From Rhexocercosporidium sp. MPI-PUGE-AT-0058 (lineage: Eukaryota; Ascomycota; Leotiomycetes; Helotiales), in contig JAGTJL010000001.1 in NCBI GenBank assembly GCA_020746875.1, forward strand, positions 2,666,001 to 2,730,000: a stretch of 64,000 bases of DNA, given 5' to 3'. The notes under the pieces were generated by a model. It did not search any database. It saw nothing but the letters and a program-made list of their open reading frames with translations, and was not told where the DNA came from. Below, one piece after another: positions 33,804 through 43,475 of this stretch. A program made the translations under genes and the position numbers. Numbering within the stretch: the first letter of the stretch is position 1; every line of letters begins with the position of its first letter.

Positions 33804-35790
33804 TTAGGAGACAGTTCCGTGGATGCTCTCTGCGTGATTCTGGAGATGCTGCTTGTGCTGTAACCCCATTCGACAGACCTTACACTGGAGCCGATCCCCT
33901 TCTTTAATGTGGGCCAGATGCTTCCGCTTAAAATGCTTCGTCAAGTCTCCTGGACTGGCAAACTTATAGGTGCGCTTTTCGAATGGCAAACTCTGCTCCC
34001 CTAAGCAGAGGAAGCAGGTGGTGGTTCGCTTCTCCGTAAACACGAGCAGCATAGCGTCCCTCAACGCTTTCTTTTCGGCCTCGGCGGCTGCCAGCTGCGG
34101 GTTGGTCTCCTTCGCCGGGGTGGGCTCACCTTTTGCGTAGACGGCCTCCCATGTGGCATCGCAACAGCTCCGCCTTCTTGGAAGTGGCAGAAGGCCGCGA
34201 CGGCGTCGATCGCGGCGTTGCGCCGGCGGAACTCCTCCACCACCGTCGTCCCCGGTAAGGTTATTACCGTCTCGGCCAAGCGCTTCTGTATTGGAGGCAT
34301 CTCGTCGACAATGTGCACGCTGGTACTAGGGTCATCGCAGAACTTCAGCCCCGCGAGCTGCAGCTCGACATCGTTCACAGGGTGCTCTGTATCCCACTTG
34401 TCTCGGAGCTGCTTGAGTAGCGCAGCTCGGACTGGGACTGCTCAACCGTAAGGGCGTGCGGGCGACCGGGATCGATCCATCGCGTAATCCGAGAGGCGGC
34501 CCGCATGAGGTCCTTCTGAGGCTCGTAGCCAGACACGATGGCCCGGATGTCGCCGGACCGCCGCGGGAGGTAGTGCTTGATAAAAGTGTCGACACTCGCA
34601 TGTTGCAACATCATATTCTGGAGGGCGTCGGTCACGTCACCTATGTGGGGGTGGTCAGCTCTCGACTATGGACGTAGGTGTGGGAACACAGAACACTCAC
34701 CGCTCTGGTTAAATTCATTCGCAGCGTTGTAACGGAGACAGTACAGGCGTGTGGGCTGTAGGAGCCCAAGGATGAGGCCGATAACCTTCATCAGCGACAA
34801 GAGGGTTGGGTATATTAGAGGCTCGTGGGGCGAGATCTCGTAACCGTACCCTGTCCTGACCGACTTCCTAAAGATAGGAACATCGAGCATGCTCGGTTTG
34901 AAGAGCAATTCTAGTTGTTGATAGCCAGGTCGGATATCTAGTCCGCTCAATTGTGAGGCACACCTGAGATTTGGAGCGGCAAATGCGGTGTCAGCAAAGA
35001 TGAGGCCCAAGAGAAAGACACGTGGGCTGAGGATAAGGGAAGGGTCGAAGATAATCTCAGGAGAACGAATTTGACACTTGAGTACATGTGAGCAAGGTTT
35101 GAGCAAGAGACGATCGAGAGGGAGACGCGGGAAGAGCACGGGCCAGTGAACTTACGCATCCTTTGCGCCGAGAAAGTGCTTCGTAAACTCGCATGTGAAT
35201 TCAATCAGGATCCGATGGGACCGCCATTCGGGTCCCGAAGGAGGGTCACGATGATGTCTCGGTAGCGGAGCTTGAGGAGCGCTGAAGGGCGGTTTCCAGA
35301 AAACCCAGCGAGCTGACAGAACAGAGCAAGCTGGATGCGTTGCCGGCCGTGCGTGAACCGCTTCTTCGTCGTAGTCAAGTTGGTCTGGAGGTATTCTGCG
35401 AGATCCTCGACGTACATTGCCGTCTTCTTGCGCTTCTTCGTCGATAGGCGGTACTTCTTCGCTAGCTTCTTGAGGGCCTCCAACGGAGGACGTTCGTCAG
35501 CCTCTCAACTGCGATCCTTCGGGCCGGATTGAGGGGGCAGGCAAAGGAGCGGTACTCACCCGGTGCATGTGACGGTTCATCTTCCCCCCAATCTTCTCCC
35601 CAGTTTCTCGTTCGTGCACGAGCCGGAAGACCTTCCAGTATGTCCCGAGGGTGCTGGCAGACTTGATGCCGGCAAGCCTCCTCCCACCCTTCCCCTGACG
35701 TTGATTCAGTATCCATTCGAAGAAGGCTTTGAGGGTGCGGCGAGAGATGGCCTGCATCATCCGGGCAGGATCCTTTCGTACATATTCGCA
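33804..35790 (-). pseudogene. DUF3435 tyrosine-recombinase-like protein with C2H2 end (copy 1, decayed)
   Basis: The gene reads from about 35790 ('MMQAISRRTLKAFFEWILNQ', 'SASTLGTYWKVFRLVHERET'), through an intron near 35560, to 'KKRKKTAMYVEDLAEYLQTN', 'FTHGRQRIQLALFCQLAGFS' and 'GNRPSALLKLRYRDI'. A frameshift at about 35218 precedes 'LIEFTCEFTKHFLGAKDA'. Then come 'FDPSLILSPRVFLLGLIFAD', 'FRKSVRTGYGYEISPHEPL' and the recombinase core 'LRYNAANEFN...ALQNMMLQHASVDTFIKHYLPR' (Arg, His and terminal Tyr pattern). Shifts near 34440 and 34070 precede 'NDVELQLAGLKFCDDPSTS' and the zinc finger region 'CFLCLG...KHFKRKHL...CKVCRMGL...NHAESIHG'. The family covers fungal Crypton-like recombinases and Starship captains. 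Confidence 0.82.
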
Positions 35791-35829
35791 GCATCAACCG
35801 TCCAAACGCAGATCGGAACTTGACTGTCA

Positions 35830-36678
35830 ATGGTTCCGACTGGTTATGGCAGTAACAGCTGTGTTCGGTGTGGCTTCTCTGTCATGGCTCGGGTGGACAT
35901 CATGAAATACAAATCTCGAAGAACTACTTCTCACCCAGCCAAGCATAGCAACAATCTTGAGTCAAATCATGGCGCCCAAGCAACTGCCGTTGGAGCCACC
36001 CTTCCGTATGGCGAGCGTATCTTTCACTACCTCTGGACTCTTGCTGCAATCATCGGCCTGATCAGCTACTTCACAATGGCATCAGACTTAGGCAATACAC
36101 CAGTTCGGCAGTACATGCACAACAGGGGAAATCCTGGACAGACTCGACAAATCTTCTACGTCCGTTACATCTATTGGTTCCTTGCATGGCCACAGGTGAT
36201 CACTGCAAATTTGTTGTTGAGTGGTGTTAGCTGGGCGACGATTTACTTTGCGGTTGCTCTGCAAGAAATTTGGGTCGTGTCATGGCTCTCTGGTGCACTC
36301 GTTTCCACAAGCTATAAATGGGGATATTTTACCTTCGGCCTGTTTGCATACCTCGCCGTTGCATACATTCTACTAAGCTGGGGAGTTGACCATGCGAAAC
36401 ATATTCTGACCGGGAAGGGATACGGTCTCCTCGCTGGCGCCCTTGTGGTAGTATGGCTCATTTACCCTATCGCGTGGGGTTTGAGTGAAGGTTCGAACAG
36501 ATTGTCTATTACCGGAGAGATGATCTTCTACGGAATACTTGATCTCATCGCCATTCCCATTTATGGCACGCTGTTCCTGATCTACAGCACACGCCTCAAC
36601 CCAGATCTGTTCTATTTCACACAGGTGGGACGTGTCTCGGGTGGTCACACCAACGGAGCGGTCAACCCCAATGTCTAG
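35830..36678 (+). CDS. Opsin-like seven-helix membrane protein lacking the retinal lysine
   Basis: It is a single exon of 282 codons. Seven hydrophobic segments follow 'LPYGERIFHYLWTLAAIIGL'. Helix C reads 'RQIFYVRYIYWFLAWPQVI', where bacteriorhodopsins have R-Y-A-D-W, so the proton-acceptor Asp position is Tyr. Helix G reads 'FYGILDLIAIPIYGTLFLI', where the Schiff-base Lys in D-x-x-A-K is Ile. It thus belongs to the fungal opsin-related/Hsp30-YRO2 group, plasma-membrane proteins often induced by stress, and not to light-driven pumps. The first about 50 residues look unstructured and the true start may be an internal Met. The frame has no defects, unusual in this neighbourhood. Confidence 0.85.
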   Translation: MVPTGYGSNSCVRCGFSVMARVDIMKYKSRRTTSHPAKHSNNLESNHGAQATAVGATLPYGERIFHYLWTLAAIIGLISYFTMASDLGNTPVRQYMHNRGNPGQTRQIFYVRYIYWFLAWPQVITANLLLSGVSWATIYFAVALQEIWVVSWLSGALVSTSYKWGYFTFGLFAYLAVAYILLSWGVDHAKHILTGKGYGLLAGALVVVWLIYPIAWGLSEGSNRLSITGEMIFYGILDLIAIPIYGTLFLIYSTRLNPDLFYFTQVGRVSGGHTNGAVNPNV

Positions 36679-37307
36679 CTTGAACCAGACATTGCAGTGA
36701 ACAGTGGAGGTATCGACGTGATTGCGACTACAAGTAGCGTTAGCCGTTGAAAGATGTACACGAAAACCCACTTTGGTGACGGAGTCCTGCATTGCTACTT
36801 CCTCTTTGAAAACCACAGTGACCGAGAATTCTAGGATAGTCAATAACGAAGTTCTCTCCAACCGATCGAAATTACGACTAAGCCACGCGAAACGTGTTTC
36901 GACCCGGACTTTGAACTCTACCTACCCTCTGAAGCGCACGAATGCAGACCAGGAGCAGTGCAAGCTCTTCCTGCGCGAGGTGCTTGACATATACAGGCCA
37001 CGGCACGGCGATGACGGAGAACATGATGATGGCGGCAGCGTTGTGCGTGTGAACACCGATTCGGATAAATCCTGTATCGACTTCGAGGTTCGAGAATATC
37101 CACCCTTACCACGCCGTTGTGATCAATTCCTTTTGTCCAACTTCAAGGTCAACGGCAGTTTACTCGCTCAGCCGTCCATCCATGGAGCGAAGCAGATACA
37201 TGATGTGTCCAGGACATCAGTTTGCGAGAATGCAGACCTTGAAGATGGCAGCCACCACAGGATGAGGAGCTGATGTTTTCTGAAGGGGGTGTTTGATGTC
37301 GTGGGGA
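36679..37307. other. Unresolved region downstream of the opsin-like gene
   Basis: A 183-codon plus frame (36722-37273) and minus-strand frames overlap. The minus strand has a hydrophobic segment 'HNAAAIIMFSVIAVPWPVYV' at about 36960-37050, bounded by plausible splice signals. It could be an exon of a lost membrane protein gene. Nothing is firmly supported. Confidence 0.3.
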
Positions 37308-37490
37308 GGTTGGCTTTTGTTTGTCGCGGAGTAGATATAGTGCAGAAGCTCGGTGCTTCTGCTACAGCTGAGAAACATAATCTCGATCAACGCCTTTGGC
37401 TGCGACGGAATTTGAGGTTGGTTGTGAAGGAGAGTTGTGGAGGAGAAGTTGTAGAGATGTCGGAGGAAGTGAACTGGACTTGGCGCCAAA
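37308..37490 (+). repeat. Dispersed repeat with hairpin, copy 1
   Basis: 'tagtgcagaagctcggtgcttctgct', followed at matching distance by 'ggaggagaagttg' and 'gtcggaggaagtgaac', is found again at about 62000-62130 in the same orientation. Both copies keep the stem agaagc/gcttct around a 'tcggt' loop. There is no coding capacity. It could be a SINE-like or LINE-derived end. Confidence 0.6.
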
Positions 37491-37759
37491 CGCGTCAGAG
37501 GCGTAGAATCAACTCCGCAGATCTCCAAACTCCAGAAATGTGGTATTTGGGCCTTTTTGAATCGATACAAAATCTGCGACACGAATCTGGCGTGGTGGTG
37601 GAGGTAGACTATTGTTTGTTGGTGTTGTTGAGGAAGAAAGAGACGAGGCTCCGCGATAGCTCAGAATGGTTGGGCGCATGCACATAAACCGTCCTGCATC
37701 GTTTCTGCTGGTCGGTAAACTCGGTCTCTACATATCAATCTTATCAGGACCTCTCGGAA

Positions 37760-37860
37760 ATGGATACCGTTCAGTGGTCTGCCGTAGTGCTTGCAGCCAT
37801 TGCAGCCTTTTCTATTGTTTTTTACACGACGAGAATTTTAATTAGGTTTCTGGGTACTTG
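37760..37860 (+). pseudogene. N-terminal exon of a membrane-anchored protein, truncated
   Basis: ATG 37760 gives 'MDTVQWSAVVLAAIAAFSIV' and then 'FYTTRILIRFLG', a good signal-anchor sequence like those of P450s or other ER proteins. The similarity stops where sequence of the oppositely oriented Tc1 transposase fragment begins. The product is not identified. Confidence 0.3.
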
Positions 37861-37935
37861 CACGACGTACACTCTCTCGTCTCATCTCTTATGGCAGACC
37901 CATCAGCATTTGCCCTGTCACCAAGCTCGTCCTCC

Positions 37936-38448
37936 TCAGGAATGCTCCAGACACTCGTCACTCCACATTACAAGGCCCCATTCCTCGTGGCTCATATTTC
38001 TATGGCGTATACACCAAGCAAGCCGCGCAGCTCGATGTTCTTCCGTGAGCTCAGGTCTCTTCGCAGCCCTCCAATTGCGTATATTGTGTTTCAAAAGCTC
38101 TCGCTTAATCGTAGAGTCCGAATATTTCTTCCCTTGGGCGTCACGCACTTGCTGATAAGTATCGCCGGGGAAATTCTTAATATAGCGAACGAGGGATCGT
38201 AGATCTCGTACGGTATAAGTTTTCGTAGTACCAGGTCTAGGTTGAGAAACGCCTTCAACGCGTAGATGTGCGAGGGCGAGGGTAGACCTAACGGCTGAGC
38301 GGGAGACTTTGAGGAGGGTCTGAATACCTTTGGTTTTTATACCATCAGCATGAGCCTGTTCGATTCGACCTCTCTTGTATGGAGTAATATCCTTCCCACG
38401 AGCAATATTTGGTGATATAACACCGAGGGGTCTACGTTGTGGTGGCAT
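37936..38448 (-). pseudogene. Tc1/mariner transposase, N-terminal two thirds
   Basis: ATG 38448 ('MPPQRRPLGVISPNIARGKD') is followed by a paired helix-turn-helix ('TPYKRGRIEQAHADG', 'IQTLLKVSRSAVRSTLALA', 'LRSLVRYIKNFPGDTYQQV', 'DSTIKRELLKHNIRNWRA'). The first catalytic Asp comes in 'EWGLVMWSDE'. The frame then ends at once ('CLEHS', stop), and the parts carrying the second and third catalytic residues are missing. There are no stops within 170 codons. The start of a cellular gene lies just beyond the cut end (37760). Confidence 0.82.
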
Positions 38449-38952
38449 TTTGTTGTCGAATAAATAAGGAAGAGAAATAAGTAACGCGAAAAGTCGCGCT
38501 TTTACGCGTTCTCGTCTAATTAATCTTCTGACTAAGTATAGTCCCTGTATCGAGAATCGAGTAACGTGTATTGCACCTGCCATGTCCTTTGACCACTCCA
38601 CTTTCTTCCGCCAACATTTTCCAGGCCTAGTGGGTGCCACGGGAACAGCTTCTTTGTATGAGTGCGGGCCTGGAGATGTTTGCGGACTTCAGGTGTGATA
38701 CAACAGTAGTATTGGGTATCGCAACAATACAAACATGTAGCTGGTGCAGAGCTGAGCAAACAGCTGCAACTTGAGGGGTATTTCGCCCGTACAAAAGAAA
38801 GTCCCTTTTGCTAGCGAAATCAACCGTACTCCTACTCCTCCGTAGAGCGATTCAAACCGATGTGAAAAACAAAATATGTAATATCCGCCATGTGAAATCC
38901 AGCTTCCTTTCCGCTTTCAGACCACAAGGATCATCTTTAAGAGCTGAGCTGC

Positions 38953-40340
38953 TCAAGCATCTTCATCTTCAGTCATCGTGTTATCTGGCTCCAGCTCATC
39001 TTTCATCGACATGATGTAATTCCTGGCGGCGATGATCACGAAGGCGATGGCAAATTCGTTCCAAACATCCATGTCTTTGTTCGTTAAGTCGAGAGTTGAG
39101 AGGACTTTAGCTTCGGTGTCGGGTTGAGAAGAGTCGTGAGTAGCAAGAATGACCTTGGTTTGAGCGACGACCAATCCGTAAAGGAGCGGCAAAGGTCTGG
39201 AGAATTTCTCTGTCTCGCCGGACTCATAACCTGAGATTCGCAAGCTGGCCATGTGTTGCTCGCCGAGGAACTTCACCTGACTTGCAAGAGCTGCGCCAAT
39301 TGAACCTGCGGTTTGGGAGGATCGAGCCGCAACAACGGTGTGGACTGGAATGAAGCGCTTTTTGTGGTAACCACCATCTCTCTCGGCCCATTTGATGTAA
39401 TTCTGGATCTCTTTCGCAACCATCTTCTCTGGGGACCCACCAACGCTGAGCTTGTCGCGGACACGGATACCAAGAGTGATGAGAGATTGCAGAGCTTTGA
39501 TTCCTGTTCTCTTTGTTAGTATTAGAAGTAGACTGGAAACTCGACGGGGCTTACCCCGATAGCTACTGAGACAATTCGAATTAACAAAGGTATCTTCATC
39601 ACTCTCGGTGAAGAGAACCGCAGGGAGCGTTGGAAAGTCGGTCTGCCAATCAATGGGTACGAGGGGTTCGAAACTGCGAAGGGCCAATCTCTCATAGAGA
39701 AAGAAGGCGTCTGGATGCCAACTAACATCGGCTCTGGCCGTTTGGATGTTCTCCTGGATCGTTTCGAACTCCTTCTGCCTTGCCAGATATTCCTGGACCT
39801 TGGCCTCGGACGCTGCAGCTTCTTGGGCCTCCAAATCAACTTCGTCTTCCTCTTCAGAATAGTACTCTTCATCTTCTAGCATCGCCTCATCGCTGTCCTC
39901 GTCCTCCTCCGCGTCACCTTCTGCACCCTCATCTTCGGCATCAAACTCGAGATCATTGTCACGCTCCTTTTCGATCTCCTTTTCCGTATATTCCTCGACG
40001 TCCACCTCAATCTCCTCTTCCGCCTCCTCGCTATCGACTGCCGACACGAGAGAACTCTCCTCAGAACAATAGTCGATGTTTGCGAAACTGAGTCGCCTGG
40101 CGAAATGACAATCTCGTCGTCCTCCTCCTCACGAGCTCGCTTTCGGGGATTCTTTGGTTGGGGTGTAGTCGGGTACTTCCAGGTAAGGTGATCGAAATTA
40201 ATAGCTTGCGTCTTTTTGCCTCGAGGCTCGGAACTTGGAGCAAGGTACTCGTGGTCTTTCGAAGTGAAGGGAGTGCCAGGGCTGACAGTGCGACGGCGCT
40301 TCGCAGTCTTTGAGTCTGAATAGGGTATCCATTGTGAAGG
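38953..40340 (-). CDS. Conserved acidic fungal protein, function unknown
   Basis: The C-terminal part from about 40070 to the stop at 38953 is one frame with a 51-nt intron (39504-39554) that has a perfect TACTAAC branch point. It starts with a long acidic segment ('EEEIEVDVEEYTEKEIEKE', 'EEYYSEEEDEVDLEAQEAA') and continues into a globular domain ('SWHPDAFFLYERLALRSFE', 'VAKEIQNYIKWAERDGGYHK', 'DMDVWNEFAIAFVIIAARNY'). Upstream, another frame (about 40340-40070) gives a basic, nuclear-type segment ('PFTSKDHEYLAPSSEPRGKK', 'PRKRAREEEDDEIVISPGDS') that appears to belong to the same protein. The two meet at about 40070 with a one-base shift or a missed intron. The start codon is uncertain. I do not recognise the family; a nuclear role is inference. 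Confidence 0.6.
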
Positions 40341-41520
40341 TCTCAACTTTGAGTCGCGATCTCGATCCCTCGAGCGAGGTAATGATTGACTGAGGTTGTG
40401 GAAGAAGAGAAGGAAGTTGTTTTTCTGTTGTGCAGCCAACAATCGGTATTGGTATCAGCTTCACAGATCCTGGAAGTTGGGGAAAGTTGCAGAAGGGAAA
40501 TCCATTGAAGTGGGAAGATTTAGCAGAAAAGATTTCGATAGATATTGTCAAGTGTAACTATTGTCCGCGGGCAACAGCTGCCTACCCTCCCCTCCTATTG
40601 TGGTTGAGATACAGAGCAGGGAGCTCCTCCAGTTACCACAGCCTTGCCTACAGCCAGATTGTTCTGAAACGACGCTAAGGAGCACCCCTGCTCGAGTGAC
40701 TTCGCAAATTCAGGAGCCTTTAAAAACAAGACTTCACTTTCCAAAAATATGGTTTTAAATTGTTCGATCGAACTGTTTATCAAGAGACAGCATTTCTTCT
40801 GATGTTAAGATGCTCGTCGAGGTTGGGTGCTAATTAATACAAGATCCGGACTAGGTCTGATTATATTCCGAACCCGTCCTGACTTCATTCATCCCAGCTG
40901 GGAAATACAAGAATTCGGCTTACATATAAGATAATACAGGAATTCAAATCGGATTCCATAATATAAGATATCTGCACCAATCAATAAATCCAAAACTTTG
41001 TGTCCAGACTTTCATATATCCACCGAACTATAACCAAATGCACTTCTTCTACTGGAATAGACATGTTCGCATCTGGCTGTGTTATGCATCGCTGTGCTTA
41101 TTGATTATGTTCGCATGTCAGCAGAAATGCCAAGGTCTTCAGAATGTTGTTGTTGCTTGGCTTATATTCCGGAGGTACGTGAGGTCAAATCGCCATCCTT
41201 CCTGTTTCATAAACTCTCGAAGTCTAGTATGGCTTGTAGTGAGGATGCATCTTAAAGCAATTACACAACTATGAGAACACATCTAATGGCTCGTGTGAGA
41301 TAAGTTAACTTCACTTGCTAAGGCCAATCTCTGGTTTCATTAAGCTTCTTCGCTTACTGTTAGTAATTAAGGGGAAGCGAGGTGTTGTCAGAATGTCAAA
41401 ATTTTCCCTTCACAGTGCGAAACCAAGTGTTCAGGACCAAATCTCATACAATTAATGATCAAGTCAAATTTTCGATTTGCGTATCCTGCATATTTTTCAG
41501 CCTTTTCTCGATCCAGATCT
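40341..41520. other. Intergenic, no recognised gene
   Basis: Short frames only. A 78-codon plus frame at 41038 has no signature. Confidence 0.35.
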
Positions 41521-42804
41521 TTACTCCTTCTTAGCTGGGCCGATGGGCTGTGATCGTTAGCAAAATATCTGATTGGCTTGGAACAAGAAACTTACCTTCG
41601 AGGGCTCAACATGTTGTTGTTGGCCAGCCATTCCCATCAGCCAAACATCGTTGGGGCTTTGGACTCCATTTGGTCCTCCCAAGAAGTTTTGTGGGAACCC
41701 AATATCAAAGGCATTAGCCTCCTCGATAGCCTTCACATCCTCCGCGGTCAATTTCAAGCTCAATCCCTCAATATTGCCCTTCAGATGATCGATCTTACGT
41801 CCTCCGACGATAGGAAAGACGTAAGGAGTCTTCTGCATTACATATGCCAAAGCAACGCTGGTGATTTGCGCCTTGTTGGCAGTGGCGATCTTCTCAAGAA
41901 CCTTGCTGACCTTGATAGCTGCCTCGCTCGCCTCTCCCGTCTTGCGACCTTCTTGGTTCTTGCGCTGCTCATCGGATTTAAAGTTGCCACCTCCGAGAGC
42001 TCCCCACGGAGACAATCCCATGCCCTCATCACGGCACATGGGAATGATATCGCGCTCGAAGTCGCGATGCTCAGCCGACCACCGCCCCTGGTAAACAGAG
42101 AATTGTCTGAGATGGTTCTGGCGAGCATATTCGTTGGCCTTGGACACGATCCAGGCCGGTGTATCTGAGATACCGAGATACAGGACCTTTCCTGAAGCTA
42201 CGAGATGGTTCAACGATTGCATCAGTTCAGGGATTGAGCATGTGAAGTCCCACCAGTGGACATAAAGGAGATCGATGTACGATGTCTGGAGCTTTCTCAA
42301 ACTGGCCTCAACAGATAGGTGCAGCGACTTGGATCCGTTGCCAGCAGTGTTGACAAGGATTTCTTTCTCGCCGTGGCCGGCACGGAAGCAAGTCGTGAAC
42401 TTGGTAGCTACGACCATTTGGTCTCTGATTCCTCGCTTCTTCATCCATTCTCCGAGCCACTTCTCTGATTCTTCGCTCTGCTACATCGTCAGAATTATTA
42501 ATGGTCAAGTGATTGTACTGTTACGAACCTGGTAGTTGTTGGCAGTGTCGATGAAGTTTCCTCCTGATGCGTAAAAGAAATCGAGAATCTCCTCGGTGCT
42601 CTTCTGGTCACATTCGCCCATGAAGTCCTTCCTACAAGAAAATCTCAGTGTTTTATCATCAGTGGGGCTGCAAGATGCTTACCAGGAATTACCAAAATTC
42701 ATCGTTCCGAGACACAGAGGGCTTACCCGTACCGAAGCTGTTGGCGAGAGCATGCGGTAATAACCGAGAGCAGTCTTAGGGGTTGGGGGTGATGGGAGTG
42801 CCAT
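41521..42804 (-). CDS. Aldo/keto reductase (aryl-alcohol dehydrogenase type)
   Basis: ATG 42804 gives 'MALPSPPTPKTALGYYRML'. Three introns separate four exons. The last intron follows 'QQQHVEPSK' and leads to a short final exon 'PIGPAKKE' with the stop at 41521. Family features are 'PLCLGTMNFGNSW', 'GGNFIDTANNYQ' (catalytic Asp and Tyr), 'QMVVATKFTT' (Lys), 'SYIDLLYVHWWD' (His), 'GISDTPAWIVSKANEYAR' and 'YVFPIVGGRKIDHLKGNIE' (NADPH site). It reduces aromatic or aliphatic aldehydes with NADPH in the cytosol, like yeast Aad proteins and the norsolorinic-acid-reductase-like fungal group. It is intact, about 390 residues, and one of the few undamaged genes here. Confidence 0.92.
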
Positions 42805-43475
42805 GGTGACGGTAGAAAGAGTCAGAAAAGGATATGTTTTGATTGGAGAGTCTGGATATGTGTCCTGGGATCAATGCAGTTGATGTTGTACAGATGATGT
42901 CTACTACGATACTGGTGGGTGTTGAAAGGTACTTATAACATTTCATGATCTCATAAGTGAAGGCAGCCCACGACGGATCTAAACTCCGTCTAGCTCCCGG
43001 GTCTTGCATTTACGTGCGGGCAGTGGAAGTTCGGTCTCAATTGTCTCCGGAAGTTTAAACTACCGGTGTTCTGATTCGATAATAGTAAATATTTTGAGTT
43101 TTCCCGATACGATTTCGGCCGGCTGTCGGTGGAGTTAAGTCATTCCGTGGATGCTGCAGCGCCAGATGCAGCGTCCTCCACTCAACCTTAAATCCGACAG
43201 GTTCTCCACCTCCCAGTCTACATTCTTAACCGCGCCCCACGATAGAGACCCCTTTGCACTGACTTCTTTCAACGCGAGTATAATATTTCAATCCAAACTT
43301 TTTCAAACTGGTCCACGAATGGACGCTTCTACTAGATGATTTGGTCTTTTTCTAAGGGTTTACATAACAGGAAAGACTCGGAGGCTTTCGTCGAAAAGAA
43401 GTGTACAGCTGAGTTTCTAATCGTTCTAGCTCACCCGTTTCACACATATCCCACAGACTCAGCCAAAGCCCTCAG
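42805..43475. other. Intergenic between reductase and AAA relic
   Basis: No gene is recognised. The left part is the reductase promoter. Confidence 0.35.

Noticed and set aside
36722..37273. 183-codon plus-strand frame as a gene
   Set aside because: No recognised family, and it competes with minus-strand signals in the same place. Coding status cannot be decided by reading.
37655..37700. tRNA gene candidate from an A-box-like string and a possible acceptor/D stem
   Set aside because: The D arm can be drawn, but there is no B box (GGTTCGANTCC) and no 5-bp anticodon stem with a 7-nt loop downstream.
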